A stretch of DNA of 64,000 bases from Sunxiuqinia sp963677175 (GCA_963677175.2 CAXXES010000004.1:558001-622000); one strand, 5' to 3'; shown: positions 1 to 8,253, numbered from the stretch's first letter. Numbers and translations: made by a program. Notes: a model not told the origin generated them from the letters alone.

Positions 1-210
1 AATTCCAAGGGCGATACCCAGAAAACCAATGAGCACAGAACTTCCCACATGTCCCACGCCTGAAATGAAAGTAATCCACATGGTTTTATTGCTCGACCAT
101 TGCCGGGCTTTGCTCAGCACAATAAACGGAAGGTAGTGATCGGGACCCAGAATGGTGTGAATAAATCCGAGTGAGGCTGCTGAAATCAAGAGTAAATACA
201 ATTCGTTCAT
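1..210 (-). CDS. Nickel permease-like membrane protein, N-terminal fragment
   Basis: Only the first 70 codons lie in the window; the gene runs off the left edge. The translation is strongly hydrophobic and carries HTILGPDHYLP near residues 18-28, an H-x5-D-H arrangement resembling the H-x4-D-H signature of NicO/UreH/NiCoT nickel-cobalt permeases. A glycine-rich segment with a second histidine (SGVGHVGSS) follows. The ATG at 210 is 10 bp downstream of the larB stop, so it is probably the last gene of the lar operon. I infer it supplies nickel for the cofactor made by LarB, LarC and LarE. A generic TauE/SafE-family exporter is the alternative; the fragment is too short to decide. Confidence 0.6.
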   Translation of the reverse strand, partial: MNELYLLLISAASLGFIHTILGPDHYLPFIVLSKARQWSSNKTMWITFISGVGHVGSSVLIGFLGIALGI

Positions 211-220
211 CGTCCTGTTC

Positions 221-958
221 TTAAAGTTTATTAATTAATGAAGCCTGGCAGGCAGCTCCGAATCCATTGTCGATATTGACCACGCTAACACCGCTGGCGC
301 AACTGTTCAGCATGGAAAGCAGGGCTGAAAGTCCCTGAAAGTTGGCTCCATAGCCAATACTGGTCGGTACGCCAATCACCGGTTTATCCACCAGTCCGCC
401 AACCACGCTGGGCAAGGCGCCTTCCATTCCGGCCACCACGATGATGACCCGGGCATTACGAATCAGCTCCAGCTGGAGAAACAGCCGGTGAATTCCGGCC
501 ACACCCACATCGTAGACCTTCTCGACCCGGTTGCCCAGAAATTGGGCGGTTTCAACAGCTTCTTCGGCTACCGGCATATCCGATGTGCCTGCTGCTACAA
601 CCATGATGTAGCCGTTTGTGCTTGGCTGAGTATCTTGTTTGTAGATTATCGTTTTGGCCAGCGCATTGTATTGGGCACCGGGAATTCGTTCTTTTACGGC
701 TTCGAACATCTCGGGAGTTGCACGGGTAGCCAGTACATCAATGCCTTTTTGGTGCATGCGCTCGGCAATTTGGCTTACCTGTTCCACGGTTTTCCCCGAA
801 GCGAAAATCACTTCGGGCAGTCCGGTTCGTTTGAGGCGGTCGGTGTCAATGGTGGCAAAGCCCATTTCTTCGATACCCCGATCCGGGATGTGTTCCAGGG
901 CTTCGGTGAGGGTGATTTCCCCGTTTTTATATTTCTTCAGAATGTCTTTTGGGCTCAT
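221..958 (-). CDS. larB: Pyridinium-3,5-biscarboxylic acid mononucleotide synthase LarB
   Basis: LarB carboxylates and hydrolyses nicotinic acid adenine dinucleotide to give the biscarboxylate precursor of the nickel-pincer nucleotide (NPN) cofactor. The 245-residue length is normal for the family. The C-terminal half is a PurE-like (AIR carboxylase) fold: GTSDMPVAEEA around residue 124, YDVGVAGIHR around 150, VAGMEGALPSVVGGLV and GVPTSIGYG around 178-205. Its ATG overlaps the larC stop by 4 bp (ATGA), which implies translational coupling. Cytoplasmic. No larA is visible, so the enzyme served by the cofactor must be encoded elsewhere. Confidence 0.93.
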   Translation of the reverse strand: MSPKDILKKYKNGEITLTEALEHIPDRGIEEMGFATIDTDRLKRTGLPEVIFASGKTVEQVSQIAERMHQKGIDVLATRATPEMFEAVKERIPGAQYNALAKTIIYKQDTQPSTNGYIMVVAAGTSDMPVAEEAVETAQFLGNRVEKVYDVGVAGIHRLFLQLELIRNARVIIVVAGMEGALPSVVGGLVDKPVIGVPTSIGYGANFQGLSALLSMLNSCASGVSVVNIDNGFGAACQASLINKL

Positions 959-2130
959 GACTCCAATTGTTTGTCGATTGCTTTTTCAATTTCTGAAAGG
1001 CTTAGCTGGTTGGCTTCAGCCAGTTTTTTACAGTCGTCAAACTCGGGTTTTGAGCGGACAAGCTTACCATTGTAAAAACTTTGCTTGATACGAACTGGCC
1101 CGTAAGTCGTCTCCAAGGTGGTTTCTTCCCTGCGGAGCATATTTTTTCTGACCCGATATTCGCGAATGCCAATGGAGGTGCTGTGTGTGAAAACGATGGC
1201 TTTCATTTTTTCAGTCAATTCGGCCTTGCACAATACCGAAAGCTGAATAGCCGGGCGCGATTTTTTCATGATCATCGGAACCAGCCAAGCATCGCTGGCT
1301 CCGGCCTGAAGCAATTGTTCCAGAATGAAATCGTAATGTTCCGGGTTCATATCGTCAATATTACTTTCGAGCACGATGGCTTCTTCCGTGTCTACGTCCC
1401 TCACCGCTTTTTCATCTTCCAGTAGATGCACACGCAATACATTGGGCACTTCGCTGTCGCGGTTTCCAATGCCGTAAGCTGTTTTCGCGATGGGCAGGTT
1501 GATTTGATCGGTGAATTCATCGACTGTGGCAACCAAAATAGCGGCTCCGGTTGGCGTGGTGGCTTCATGATTTACCAATCCCGTTTTTATCGGAATGTTT
1601 TTAACAATTTCGGCGGTAGCCGGGGCAGGCACAGGCATAATTCCATGCGCACATTTCACCGTTCCGGCGCCCAGTTGAATGGGGGAGGACATGACCTTGT
1701 CCACCTTCAGGTAATCCAGGCAGATGGCAGCACCCACAATGTCGGCAATGGAATCCAATGCGCCTACTTCATGAAAGTGAACGGCTTGTTTGGAAATATT
1801 GTGGACTTTGGCTTCGGCAACTGCAATCAGGTCGAATATTTTCAGGGCATTGATTTTGACTTGCTCTGGCAAGCTGCTGTTGTTGACAATCTCCTCAACA
1901 TGGCGCAGGTGACGGTGTTTTTCGTTTTCCTGGTTTTCAATGACCACTTCGGCTTTGGTGCCGGAAATGCTGCGTCGCTGGTCGGTTTTTATTTCGAGGT
2001 GAAAACCTTCAATATTCAGCTTTTCTAATTCCGTTTTTAGGTAGTTGGCATCCACACCCAGATCAATCAGGGCACCCAGGTTCATGTCGCCGCTGATTCC
2101 CGCAAAACAATCGTAATATAATATTTTCAT
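955..2130 (-). CDS. larC: Nickel insertion protein LarC (single-frame, fused form)
   Basis: LarC inserts Ni(II) into the sulfurated pyridinium nucleotide in a CTP-dependent step. The N-terminal part shows CFAGISGDMNLGALIDLG, the histidine-containing VHFHEVGALDSIADIVGA and HEATTPTGAAIL. The C-terminal part, equivalent to LarC2, shows SNIDDMNPEHYDF and MIMKKSRPA. In Lactiplantibacillus plantarum the two halves are joined by programmed frameshifting; here all 391 residues lie in one uninterrupted frame. It sits 52 bp downstream of larE and overlaps larB by 4 bp. Confidence 0.94.
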   Translation of the reverse strand: MKILYYDCFAGISGDMNLGALIDLGVDANYLKTELEKLNIEGFHLEIKTDQRRSISGTKAEVVIENQENEKHRHLRHVEEIVNNSSLPEQVKINALKIFDLIAVAEAKVHNISKQAVHFHEVGALDSIADIVGAAICLDYLKVDKVMSSPIQLGAGTVKCAHGIMPVPAPATAEIVKNIPIKTGLVNHEATTPTGAAILVATVDEFTDQINLPIAKTAYGIGNRDSEVPNVLRVHLLEDEKAVRDVDTEEAIVLESNIDDMNPEHYDFILEQLLQAGASDAWLVPMIMKKSRPAIQLSVLCKAELTEKMKAIVFTHSTSIGIREYRVRKNMLRREETTLETTYGPVRIKQSFYNGKLVRSKPEFDDCKKLAEANQLSLSEIEKAIDKQLES

Positions 2131-2160
2131 TTTATTGTCAAGTATTAAGTAACAGCTTTT

Positions 2161-2200
2161 GGGTTCTCCCCCTTCGAGGGAGTTAGAGGGGGCTTTTCAG
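2161..2200. repeat. Bacteroidota intergenic hairpin repeat at the larE 3' end
   Basis: The stretch CTCCCCCTTCGAGGGAG (2166-2182) is a near-perfect inverted repeat, continuing into TTAGAGGGGGCTTTT. It resembles a dispersed intergenic element common in Bacteroidota genomes (from memory, not searched). It overlaps the last LarE codons and supplies the larE TAA stop (2183-2185). It could attenuate or stabilise the larE-larC transcript. Confidence 0.5.
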
Positions 2201-3010
2201 CACCCGGTTCAACTTACCAGATACCAAGCCTTCGCGGTCTATCCTGACATCTTCGAAACCCACGGCTTTGATTTTTTCAATCACTTCATTTTCCAGCGAA
2301 AACAATTTTTCCAACTCGGTTTTTTGCACTTCCACCTGTCCGTAGCTGCCGTAGTGGCGAACCCGAACATCGATAAAGCCCAAGTCGTTAAGGATGTCTT
2401 CAGCATTTTCAACCTGTTGCAATTTTTCGCGGGTAATGTGGTGGTTATATGGAATCCGCGAACTCAGACATGGGCTGGCCGGTTTGTCCCAATTGGGTAA
2501 ATCGAAATGTTTGGCAATCTGGCGCAGTTCTTCTTTGCTCACTTTGCACGCCGCCATGGGTGCGAGAATTTTGTACTCGGCTGCGGCCTGCAATCCCGGC
2601 CGGTAATCAGCCAGATCATCCTGGTTGGTGCCGCTTAATACATCGAAATCCGGGTGCTTTTTCTTGACATTCTGCAAATCGTGAAACAGGTGTTCCTTGC
2701 AGAAATAACAGCGGTTTTCGGGGTTCTGGTTGTATCGTAGGTCGGTTAGTTCTTCGGTTTTAATGATTTTCAGCTGGATGTCAAAATCCTGACAGAAGGT
2801 TTTAGCCAATTGAAAATCTTTGGCTTTCAGGCTTTCCGAATTGGAGATAACACCAATGGCATTTTCCCTGCCCTGAAATTGACGGGCTAAAAACAGCACC
2901 AAGGTAGAGTCAATTCCTCCGGAAAAGGCGACAATCGAGCCTTTGCGTTGCGCGTACCAAGCTGCCAGCTGGTTGAGTTTATTTTGAAGTTGAGGCGTTA
3001 ATTTTTCCAT
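2183..3010 (-). CDS. larE: Pyridinium-3,5-bisthiocarboxylic acid mononucleotide synthase LarE, three-cysteine type
   Basis: LarE is a PP-loop ATP-pyrophosphatase that converts the two carboxylates of the LarB product to thiocarboxylates. SGGIDSTLVL at about residues 30-39 is the PP-loop. The family cysteine that acts as sacrificial sulfur donor in L. plantarum is present in SPCLSSRIPY (about 180-189). A CxxC in NRCYFCK (about 98-104), absent from the L. plantarum protein, gives three cysteines, as in homologues reported to bind a [4Fe-4S] cluster. The 275-residue length is normal. The C-terminal VLKSPL is encoded by a dispersed hairpin repeat. Confidence 0.93.
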   Translation of the reverse strand: MEKLTPQLQNKLNQLAAWYAQRKGSIVAFSGGIDSTLVLFLARQFQGRENAIGVISNSESLKAKDFQLAKTFCQDFDIQLKIIKTEELTDLRYNQNPENRCYFCKEHLFHDLQNVKKKHPDFDVLSGTNQDDLADYRPGLQAAAEYKILAPMAACKVSKEELRQIAKHFDLPNWDKPASPCLSSRIPYNHHITREKLQQVENAEDILNDLGFIDVRVRHYGSYGQVEVQKTELEKLFSLENEVIEKIKAVGFEDVRIDREGLVSGKLNRVLKSPL

Positions 3011-3056
3011 TCTTGTTGTTTTTCATGGTTACTGGGTTGTGGCATTTCTATTTAAA

Positions 3057-3069
3057 ATGATAACATCAT
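3057..3069. promoter_or_regulatory. Candidate operator upstream of larE
   Basis: ATGAT-AAC-ATCAT is a perfect 5-bp inverted repeat with a 3-nt spacer in the 72-bp gap between nikR and larE. It contains TAACATCAT, a 9-mer that recurs upstream of nikR at 3508-3516. Use by the adjacent NikR-like repressor is inferred from position alone. Confidence 0.4.
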
Positions 3070-3082
3070 CCACGGACAACAA

Positions 3083-3484
3083 TTAATCGGCCCGGCTCAT
3101 GCTCAGTTTACCGTGCTGCATCCCTTTAATGCTTATCAACTGATCTGCCAAATCTGTTAGCCGGCTGGCAGCACCTTTGATGGCTACAATCTCCATATGT
3201 TTTGATTTGTTGAGAATCAGTCGTTGAGTGGACAGGATCTCCTGATGGTAATTCTCCAGGATATCAGCCAACTGATTGAGTATTTCCCGTCGATTTGGAT
3301 CATACACCAAGGTAACTGAGCCTGCTACATTGTTGTTGCACTGCCATTTTTGTTCAACAATGTTGCGGCTGATCAACTGCCGAATGGCTTGTGAACGGTT
3401 GGAAAAACGGTTTTCCTTCACATATTGATCCAAAGCATCCAGCAAGTCTTTTTCGAGTGATACACCAAATCGGGAGACAGTCAT
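3083..3484 (-). CDS. nikR: NikR-like ribbon-helix-helix repressor with altered metal site
   Basis: The start is placed at 3484 because TVSRFGVSLEKDLL matches the N-terminus of NikR; the longer open frame upstream is AT-rich non-coding DNA. The 133-residue length equals E. coli NikR. Residues 1-45 form the RHH DNA-binding domain (NRSQAIRQLI); the rest aligns with the ACT-like nickel-binding domain (VTLVYDPNRREI, MEIVAIKG, MQHGKL). An ungapped alignment by eye puts Glu, Arg, Ile and His where E. coli has His76, His87, His89 and Cys95, so the canonical square-planar nickel site appears lost. Being first in the lar operon, it probably regulates itself and the lar genes. It may sense another metal or bind nickel differently. 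Confidence 0.82.
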   Translation of the reverse strand: MTVSRFGVSLEKDLLDALDQYVKENRFSNRSQAIRQLISRNIVEQKWQCNNNVAGSVTLVYDPNRREILNQLADILENYHQEILSTQRLILNKSKHMEIVAIKGAASRLTDLADQLISIKGMQHGKLSMSRAD

Positions 3485-3506
3485 CGTAACATTAATATTA
3501 AAAAAG

Positions 3507-3527
3507 GTAACATCATTTACAAAAATA
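3507..3527 (-). promoter_or_regulatory. nikR promoter -7 element with overlapping candidate operator
   Basis: On the minus strand 3527-3520 reads TATTTTTG, a perfect TAnnTTTG -7 element. The partial palindrome GTAA-catcat-TTAC (3507-3520) abuts it and would cover the start site. It contains the TAACATCAT word shared with the larE upstream region. The arrangement suggests autorepression. No clear -33 TTTG was found. Confidence 0.5.
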
Positions 3528-3621
3528 AGAAAAAAGGGATACGCAGATCCTTCACTAACAATTATTAACGAGCGGCTGGCTCTAAAGTGGGAACAGATGG
3601 TTTCAGCAAATTCTGCTTCTG

Positions 3622-4314
3622 TCAGCATTCTTCAATGAGCTTGTATCCTGTGCCCCTTACATTTAAAATGCAGACAGCAGGATCGGCAGACAGCTTCCTC
3701 CGGAGCTTGGTAATGAATACATGAAGACTGCGGGTGGTGAAATAATTGTTGTCTCCCCACAACTCCAGCAACAAACCTTTCGTATGAAGTAACTGGTTTT
3801 TATTTTCACAGAGGCGTTTCAGGATCTCCGCCTCCCGATCAGACAATCTGATTTTCGTCCCCGCAAGCAGGAGGTTTCGGGTGATACTGTCAAAGGTATA
3901 AGCGCCGATCCGGTAGCAATCTGATTTTTGTTCTTTTTCACAGGCACGGTTTAGCAAGGCTTGAATCCTCACGATCAATTCATTCATTCCAAATGGTTTG
4001 CGCAGGTAATCGTTTCCACCAAGCTTAAACCCTTCCACAACATCATCAACCGATGAACGGGCCGAAAGGAACAGGACAGGTGTTTGCTGGTCGGTTTCCC
4101 TGATCTGGCTCACCATTTCAAAGCCATCCAGCCGGGGCATCATGATATCGGCCACGATCACATCGGGATGCCATTCATGATATTTCAGCAAGCCATCGTC
4201 CCCATTTCTGGCTGTGCATACCGTAAAATCATCTTTTTCTTCCAATGTCTCCCGAATAATCATGGAAAGGGTTAGCTCATCCTCAACCAAAAGTACTTTT
4301 ATCTTTTCCATCAT
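3622..4314 (-). CDS. OmpR/PhoB-family response regulator (RprY-like)
   Basis: The receiver domain spans about residues 5-120, with the acidic pair (VEDE), the phospho-acceptor Asp in VIVADIMMPRLDG, the switch residue in LFLSARS and the conserved Lys in YLRKPFG. A winged-helix DNA-binding domain (about 135-228) ends with TRSLHVFITKLRRKL and VRGTGYKL. The 230-residue length is typical. Its ATG overlaps the stop of the upstream kinase gene by 4 bp, so the two are co-translated. The divergent receptor gene at 5943 is the likely target. Confidence 0.9.
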   Translation of the reverse strand: MMEKIKVLLVEDELTLSMIIRETLEEKDDFTVCTARNGDDGLLKYHEWHPDVIVADIMMPRLDGFEMVSQIRETDQQTPVLFLSARSSVDDVVEGFKLGGNDYLRKPFGMNELIVRIQALLNRACEKEQKSDCYRIGAYTFDSITRNLLLAGTKIRLSDREAEILKRLCENKNQLLHTKGLLLELWGDNNYFTTRSLHVFITKLRRKLSADPAVCILNVRGTGYKLIEEC

Positions 4315-5795
4315 TGCGGCAAATTGATTGTAAAAACAGAACCTTTTCGGGGATGACTTTTCAGGTGGATTGTTCCTCCATGTTTCTCAATCATCTCCTT
4401 CACATAGAACAAGCCCAGACCATAACCCTTCACATTGTGCCTGTTCCCCGCCGGAATCCGGTAAAACTTATCAAAAACCCGTTTCTGATGATGAGAATCT
4501 ATCCCGATTCCCTGGTCAGCGACAGTAATAATGATGTGACTCCCTTCCTTCCGGGCTTGGATTGCAATGGAGCCCGGCTCATCCGAATATTTGATTCCGT
4601 TTTCAATCAGGTTATTAAAAACATGATACAGGTGTGTTTTATCGGCATGGGCAGTGAGCTCCGGGGGTTGCACATCGACCGTGAAGTGGACGTTCTTACC
4701 CGAAACAACATGAAACTGGTCGGTCAACGAATCGACCAGCTCCTTTACTAAGACGGTTTCCCGGTTCAACTCAAGCTGCCTGTTATCTTTCCGCGACATG
4801 GCCAGGATCCGCTCCACCAATCCGGTTAAATGCATCATCTGCTCTTTGGCAATTGTCAGGTATTTTCGCTGTTTTTCTGTCGGACCCGGCCGTTCAGAGA
4901 CCAGCAAAGCATCTACAGCCGCATAGGAAACAGCTAGTGGCGTCTTTAACTCATGAGTCATATTATTGGTGAAATCAGTCTTTAACTCTTCTTCGGTTTG
5001 CATCCTGCGAATGGTTTTTAGCAGGTATATGAAAATGTAAATGAGTAAAAAAAAGATCACGATGGAAGTTGCCAGGATGCCTGACATCTGTTGAATGACC
5101 TGTTTATTTGAGTTTTTTAAGTACAATCGGTAAGCATATTGGTTGTTCGCATCAAAAGGGTACTCATAGGATATATAATTTTCTGAAGTTGGAAAATTTA
5201 CCTCCGGAATGGACGCACAGACAGAGTCATCAGTCAAATGAACCAGCTGCACGGCGTGCTGTTCCCGGATATCCATGGAATCCAGTACTTCCGTCAGCAA
5301 ACTGTCATAGACAGCCAGGCTTACCGGCAAGATACGATCAGCGGCCTGATGCATCCCCTTCTGAAGATAGACGGCAAACATAACCGTTGTGCGGGCATTT
5401 TCCTTAAACGATCGAAATTCTACCTGCTCCATGGCTCCCTGAAAACTGACATTCACCTGACTGGAATCACGATGTACAACTACGGAAGACTGTCCGGTGG
5501 AATCACTTCCGGAACCGGAGGTGATGGTATTTGCCTTTAGCTCGCCGACTGCTTTGTCATACTCAACAGACGATTCAATGCTTCCATGCAGGCCGGGAGT
5601 CTCCTTGATCTGTTCAAGCCGGAGGAATAATTCATTCTGATCGGCTATTTCCATGGCCTCATGAATGTTTTTCTGCAACTGATCATTCATGGTACGGTAC
5701 AAACCTGCCAGCCAATAAACCTGGTATAGAAATACGAAGCACATGGCAGCGCTGACGATGATTGCGGTTGTCCGGAAGGGGAATGTTCGTTTCAC
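4311..5795 (-). CDS. Membrane sensor histidine kinase (RprX-like)
   Basis: This 494-residue protein begins at a GTG. TM1 is at about residues 10-30, a periplasmic sensor region of about 200 residues follows, and TM2 is near 240-262 (IVIFFLLIYIFIYLL). The H-box is FTNNMTHELKTPL, with N-box NLIENGIKYSD, G1 box VADQGIGI and G2 box GYGLGLF. No periplasmic domain family was recognised. It overlaps the response regulator by 4 bp and is divergent from an outer-membrane receptor, a common Bacteroidota arrangement for sensing envelope state or a ligand. The ligand cannot be told from sequence. Confidence 0.9.
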   Translation of the reverse strand: MKRTFPFRTTAIIVSAAMCFVFLYQVYWLAGLYRTMNDQLQKNIHEAMEIADQNELFLRLEQIKETPGLHGSIESSVEYDKAVGELKANTITSGSGSDSTGQSSVVVHRDSSQVNVSFQGAMEQVEFRSFKENARTTVMFAVYLQKGMHQAADRILPVSLAVYDSLLTEVLDSMDIREQHAVQLVHLTDDSVCASIPEVNFPTSENYISYEYPFDANNQYAYRLYLKNSNKQVIQQMSGILATSIVIFFLLIYIFIYLLKTIRRMQTEEELKTDFTNNMTHELKTPLAVSYAAVDALLVSERPGPTEKQRKYLTIAKEQMMHLTGLVERILAMSRKDNRQLELNRETVLVKELVDSLTDQFHVVSGKNVHFTVDVQPPELTAHADKTHLYHVFNNLIENGIKYSDEPGSIAIQARKEGSHIIITVADQGIGIDSHHQKRVFDKFYRIPAGNRHNVKGYGLGLFYVKEMIEKHGGTIHLKSHPRKGSVFTINLPQ

Positions 5796-5850
5796 CTGTT
5801 TAAAATTTGTGCTGCTAAATTAAGTAAACTGGGATAATATGTTGCCGCCG

Positions 5851-5870
5851 TTAAGACTATTTAAGACTAA
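5851..5870. promoter_or_regulatory. Phased direct repeats between the two-component system and receptor gene
   Basis: TTAAGACTAT followed directly by TTAAGACTAA gives two copies with 10-bp spacing, and a weaker third half-copy (GTAAGTCGGT) follows. Tandem half-sites one helical turn apart are the usual binding pattern of OmpR/PhoB regulators. The site lies in the 147-bp divergent region between the kinase start (5795) and receptor start (5943). Confidence 0.45.
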
Positions 5871-5942
5871 GTAAGTCGGTGGTAACACCAAGCGGTCTTT
5901 TTTCTCAGGACTTTTGCTCCGGTAATTTAAAAAAAGAACAAA

Positions 5943-8237
5943 ATGAGAAACGTTAGTCTGTTGATGGTTTTACTTTTGATGGCACTTATTTCCAAAGCTC
6001 AGTTTATCACGGGGAAAATTGTTGACGATGAAAACAATGAGCCGGTCGATTTTGCTGCTGTTATCCTGCAAACCACAGATTCGGCTTATGTCAGTTTCGC
6101 GAATACCGATTCCCTGGGGGTTTTCAAACTTGAGTCGGATCTTCCTGTATTCCGATTGATCGTCCAGCACCTGGCTTATGAAATGTATGAAAATATTTTT
6201 CAGGATCAGCAGCCAGGGATCGTTCGGTTAACAAGAAAGGCACACCAACTGGATGAAATTTCAGTTAAAGGGCACCGGGCACTGGTGACTGTTGTTGACG
6301 GACGGATGACATACAACATGCGTCAACTCCTGGCAGGGAAAGTAGTCAGCAATGCTTATGAATCATTGCTGCAGTTGCCCGGGATCAGGGAACAAAGCGG
6401 GGAGCTTGTACTGGCCGGGGCCAACAGCTTGACAGTAATCATCAATGGAAAACCAACGACGATGACCAACGAGCAGTTGATGGAATTATTAAGGCATACA
6501 CCACAATCCCGGATAGAAAAAGCAGAAGTCATGTATAGTGCACCGCCGCAATGTCACGTCCGCGGAGCCGTGATTAATCTGGTTATGAAGCAAAATGAAT
6601 CTGACAAGCCCGACTGGCAGGGGCAGCTGAATGCCGCTTATACCCAACGACATTACGACAGCCATTCGTCTGGAATTACCTTGTTGTATACGGCACCCCG
6701 CTTTTCAACCGATCTCCTGTATTCATTTAACCATACGCATATAAGAAGCGGGCTTGACCTGTTTTCTCATCATTTATATGATGGACAGGTTCATACGATC
6801 GAACAACAGGATCGGGGAGACAAAGACAGTCAGGCGCATCATATCCGACTGGGGGCCGATTATCGGCTAACGGATAAGAATCTGATCAGCTTTGCCTATA
6901 CCTCACAACTAACACCGAAGTTGGAAAACAGGGAAATATCGGAAGGGAACTACTCCAGTTCAGTGAATAATAAAAAAGAAACAGACCCGGTGCAGATGCA
7001 TCATGTTTCTCTGGACTTCACTTCCGGATCTGGCTTAAAAACCGGAATAGATTATACTTATTATAAGAACCATACGTCTCAGGACTTTACTGAGAACAAA
7101 AAAGGGAAAGAGGATGCCTTTATCGCCTATTCCAATCAGGACATCAATCGTTTACGTGCCTCAATTGATCAGCAAAACGAACTCTCATCCGACTGGAAAC
7201 TGAATTACGGAGGACAGTTTCGCTATGCAACCGACCACAGTTCGCAACACTATCAGTCCCACGTGGGGCATGACATGTCGGGCTCGGATACGGATAATAA
7301 ACTGAACGAATACACCTATGATCTGTATGCCGGCTTTGAGAAAAGTTTCACCGAGAAATTCTCCCTGTCAGCCTCCGTTACCGGAGAATATTATAAACTG
7401 GGTGGTTTTAACGAATGGGCTATATTTCCGGCACTCGAAGCAACTTGGCTTTTTTCACCCTCCCATATCCTGCAGTTGTCTTTTTCTTCAGACAAGGTCT
7501 ATCCTGATTATTGGGAAATGCATGGCTCTATCGGATATATCGACGGCTATGCCGAACTACACGGCAATCCTCAATTGAGGCCATATAAAGACTACTCCGC
7601 CCAACTCAACTATATTATCCATGGCAAATATGTCATTACTGGGTATTACATCTGTATGGATGATTATTTCGTACAATTGCCTTACCAGTCTCCGGAGAAA
7701 CTGGCGCTGATCTATCAAACCACAAATTTCGACAATAAACAAACCGTGGGCGTCAATGTAGTTATCCCATTAAATACCGGTAGTTTTCTGAATTCGCGCC
7801 TTACGCTGAATGGTTTTTATGACCAGGTAAAAAGCAGTTATTTTCATGAAACAGCATTTTATAACGATCAGTGGGTAGGCTATTCACGATTGGACAATAC
7901 GGCTAATCTATCCTCAAAGCCCGATTTTAAAGTTGAAATAGCCGGAGCTTATATAAGCAAAAATATCCAGGGCTCCTCCGAACTGACCGCTTTGTGGAAC
8001 CTCGATGCCGGCATCAAATGGACTTTTGCCGGGAAAAACGCAGAACTAAGGCTCAAGGGAATGGATCTACTGGATACCTGGACACCTGATTTGACCATGA
8101 GGTATGACAAGCAGAACCTCCGGATGAATATTGTTCCCGATTCACGAACGGTAACACTTTCTTTCTCCTATAAATTTGGCGGGTACAAACAGAAAGACCA
8201 CAAAGAGGTGGATACATCCCGGTTTGGAAAGCAGTGA
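5943..8237 (+). CDS. TonB-receptor-like outer-membrane beta-barrel protein (OMP_b-brl_3 type)
   Basis: A signal peptide (about residues 1-19, ending SKAQ) precedes a carboxypeptidase-regulatory-like domain (GKIVDDENNEPVDFAAVIL, about 23-95). A plug-like domain follows (about 110-215; LLQLPGIREQ, VIINGKPTTM), then a barrel to the C-terminus with alternating aromatic strands. The 764-residue length suits the OMP_b-brl_3 group, which is shorter than SusC proteins. No SusD partner is present. It is divergent from the kinase/regulator pair and probably under its control. The substrate is unknown. Confidence 0.85.
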   Translation: MRNVSLLMVLLLMALISKAQFITGKIVDDENNEPVDFAAVILQTTDSAYVSFANTDSLGVFKLESDLPVFRLIVQHLAYEMYENIFQDQQPGIVRLTRKAHQLDEISVKGHRALVTVVDGRMTYNMRQLLAGKVVSNAYESLLQLPGIREQSGELVLAGANSLTVIINGKPTTMTNEQLMELLRHTPQSRIEKAEVMYSAPPQCHVRGAVINLVMKQNESDKPDWQGQLNAAYTQRHYDSHSSGITLLYTAPRFSTDLLYSFNHTHIRSGLDLFSHHLYDGQVHTIEQQDRGDKDSQAHHIRLGADYRLTDKNLISFAYTSQLTPKLENREISEGNYSSSVNNKKETDPVQMHHVSLDFTSGSGLKTGIDYTYYKNHTSQDFTENKKGKEDAFIAYSNQDINRLRASIDQQNELSSDWKLNYGGQFRYATDHSSQHYQSHVGHDMSGSDTDNKLNEYTYDLYAGFEKSFTEKFSLSASVTGEYYKLGGFNEWAIFPALEATWLFSPSHILQLSFSSDKVYPDYWEMHGSIGYIDGYAELHGNPQLRPYKDYSAQLNYIIHGKYVITGYYICMDDYFVQLPYQSPEKLALIYQTTNFDNKQTVGVNVVIPLNTGSFLNSRLTLNGFYDQVKSSYFHETAFYNDQWVGYSRLDNTANLSSKPDFKVEIAGAYISKNIQGSSELTALWNLDAGIKWTFAGKNAELRLKGMDLLDTWTPDLTMRYDKQNLRMNIVPDSRTVTLSFSYKFGGYKQKDHKEVDTSRFGKQ

Positions 8238-8253
8238 AAAACCGGGAAAATAT

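Noticed and set aside
955..2130. Programmed frameshift in larC as in lactobacilli
   Set aside because: The full 391-residue protein is in a single open frame.
3485..3628. N-terminal extension of the NikR-like protein
   Set aside because: The extension is hydrophobic AT-rich sequence containing a TATTTTTG promoter element and palindrome; NikR proteins begin at TVSRFGVSL.
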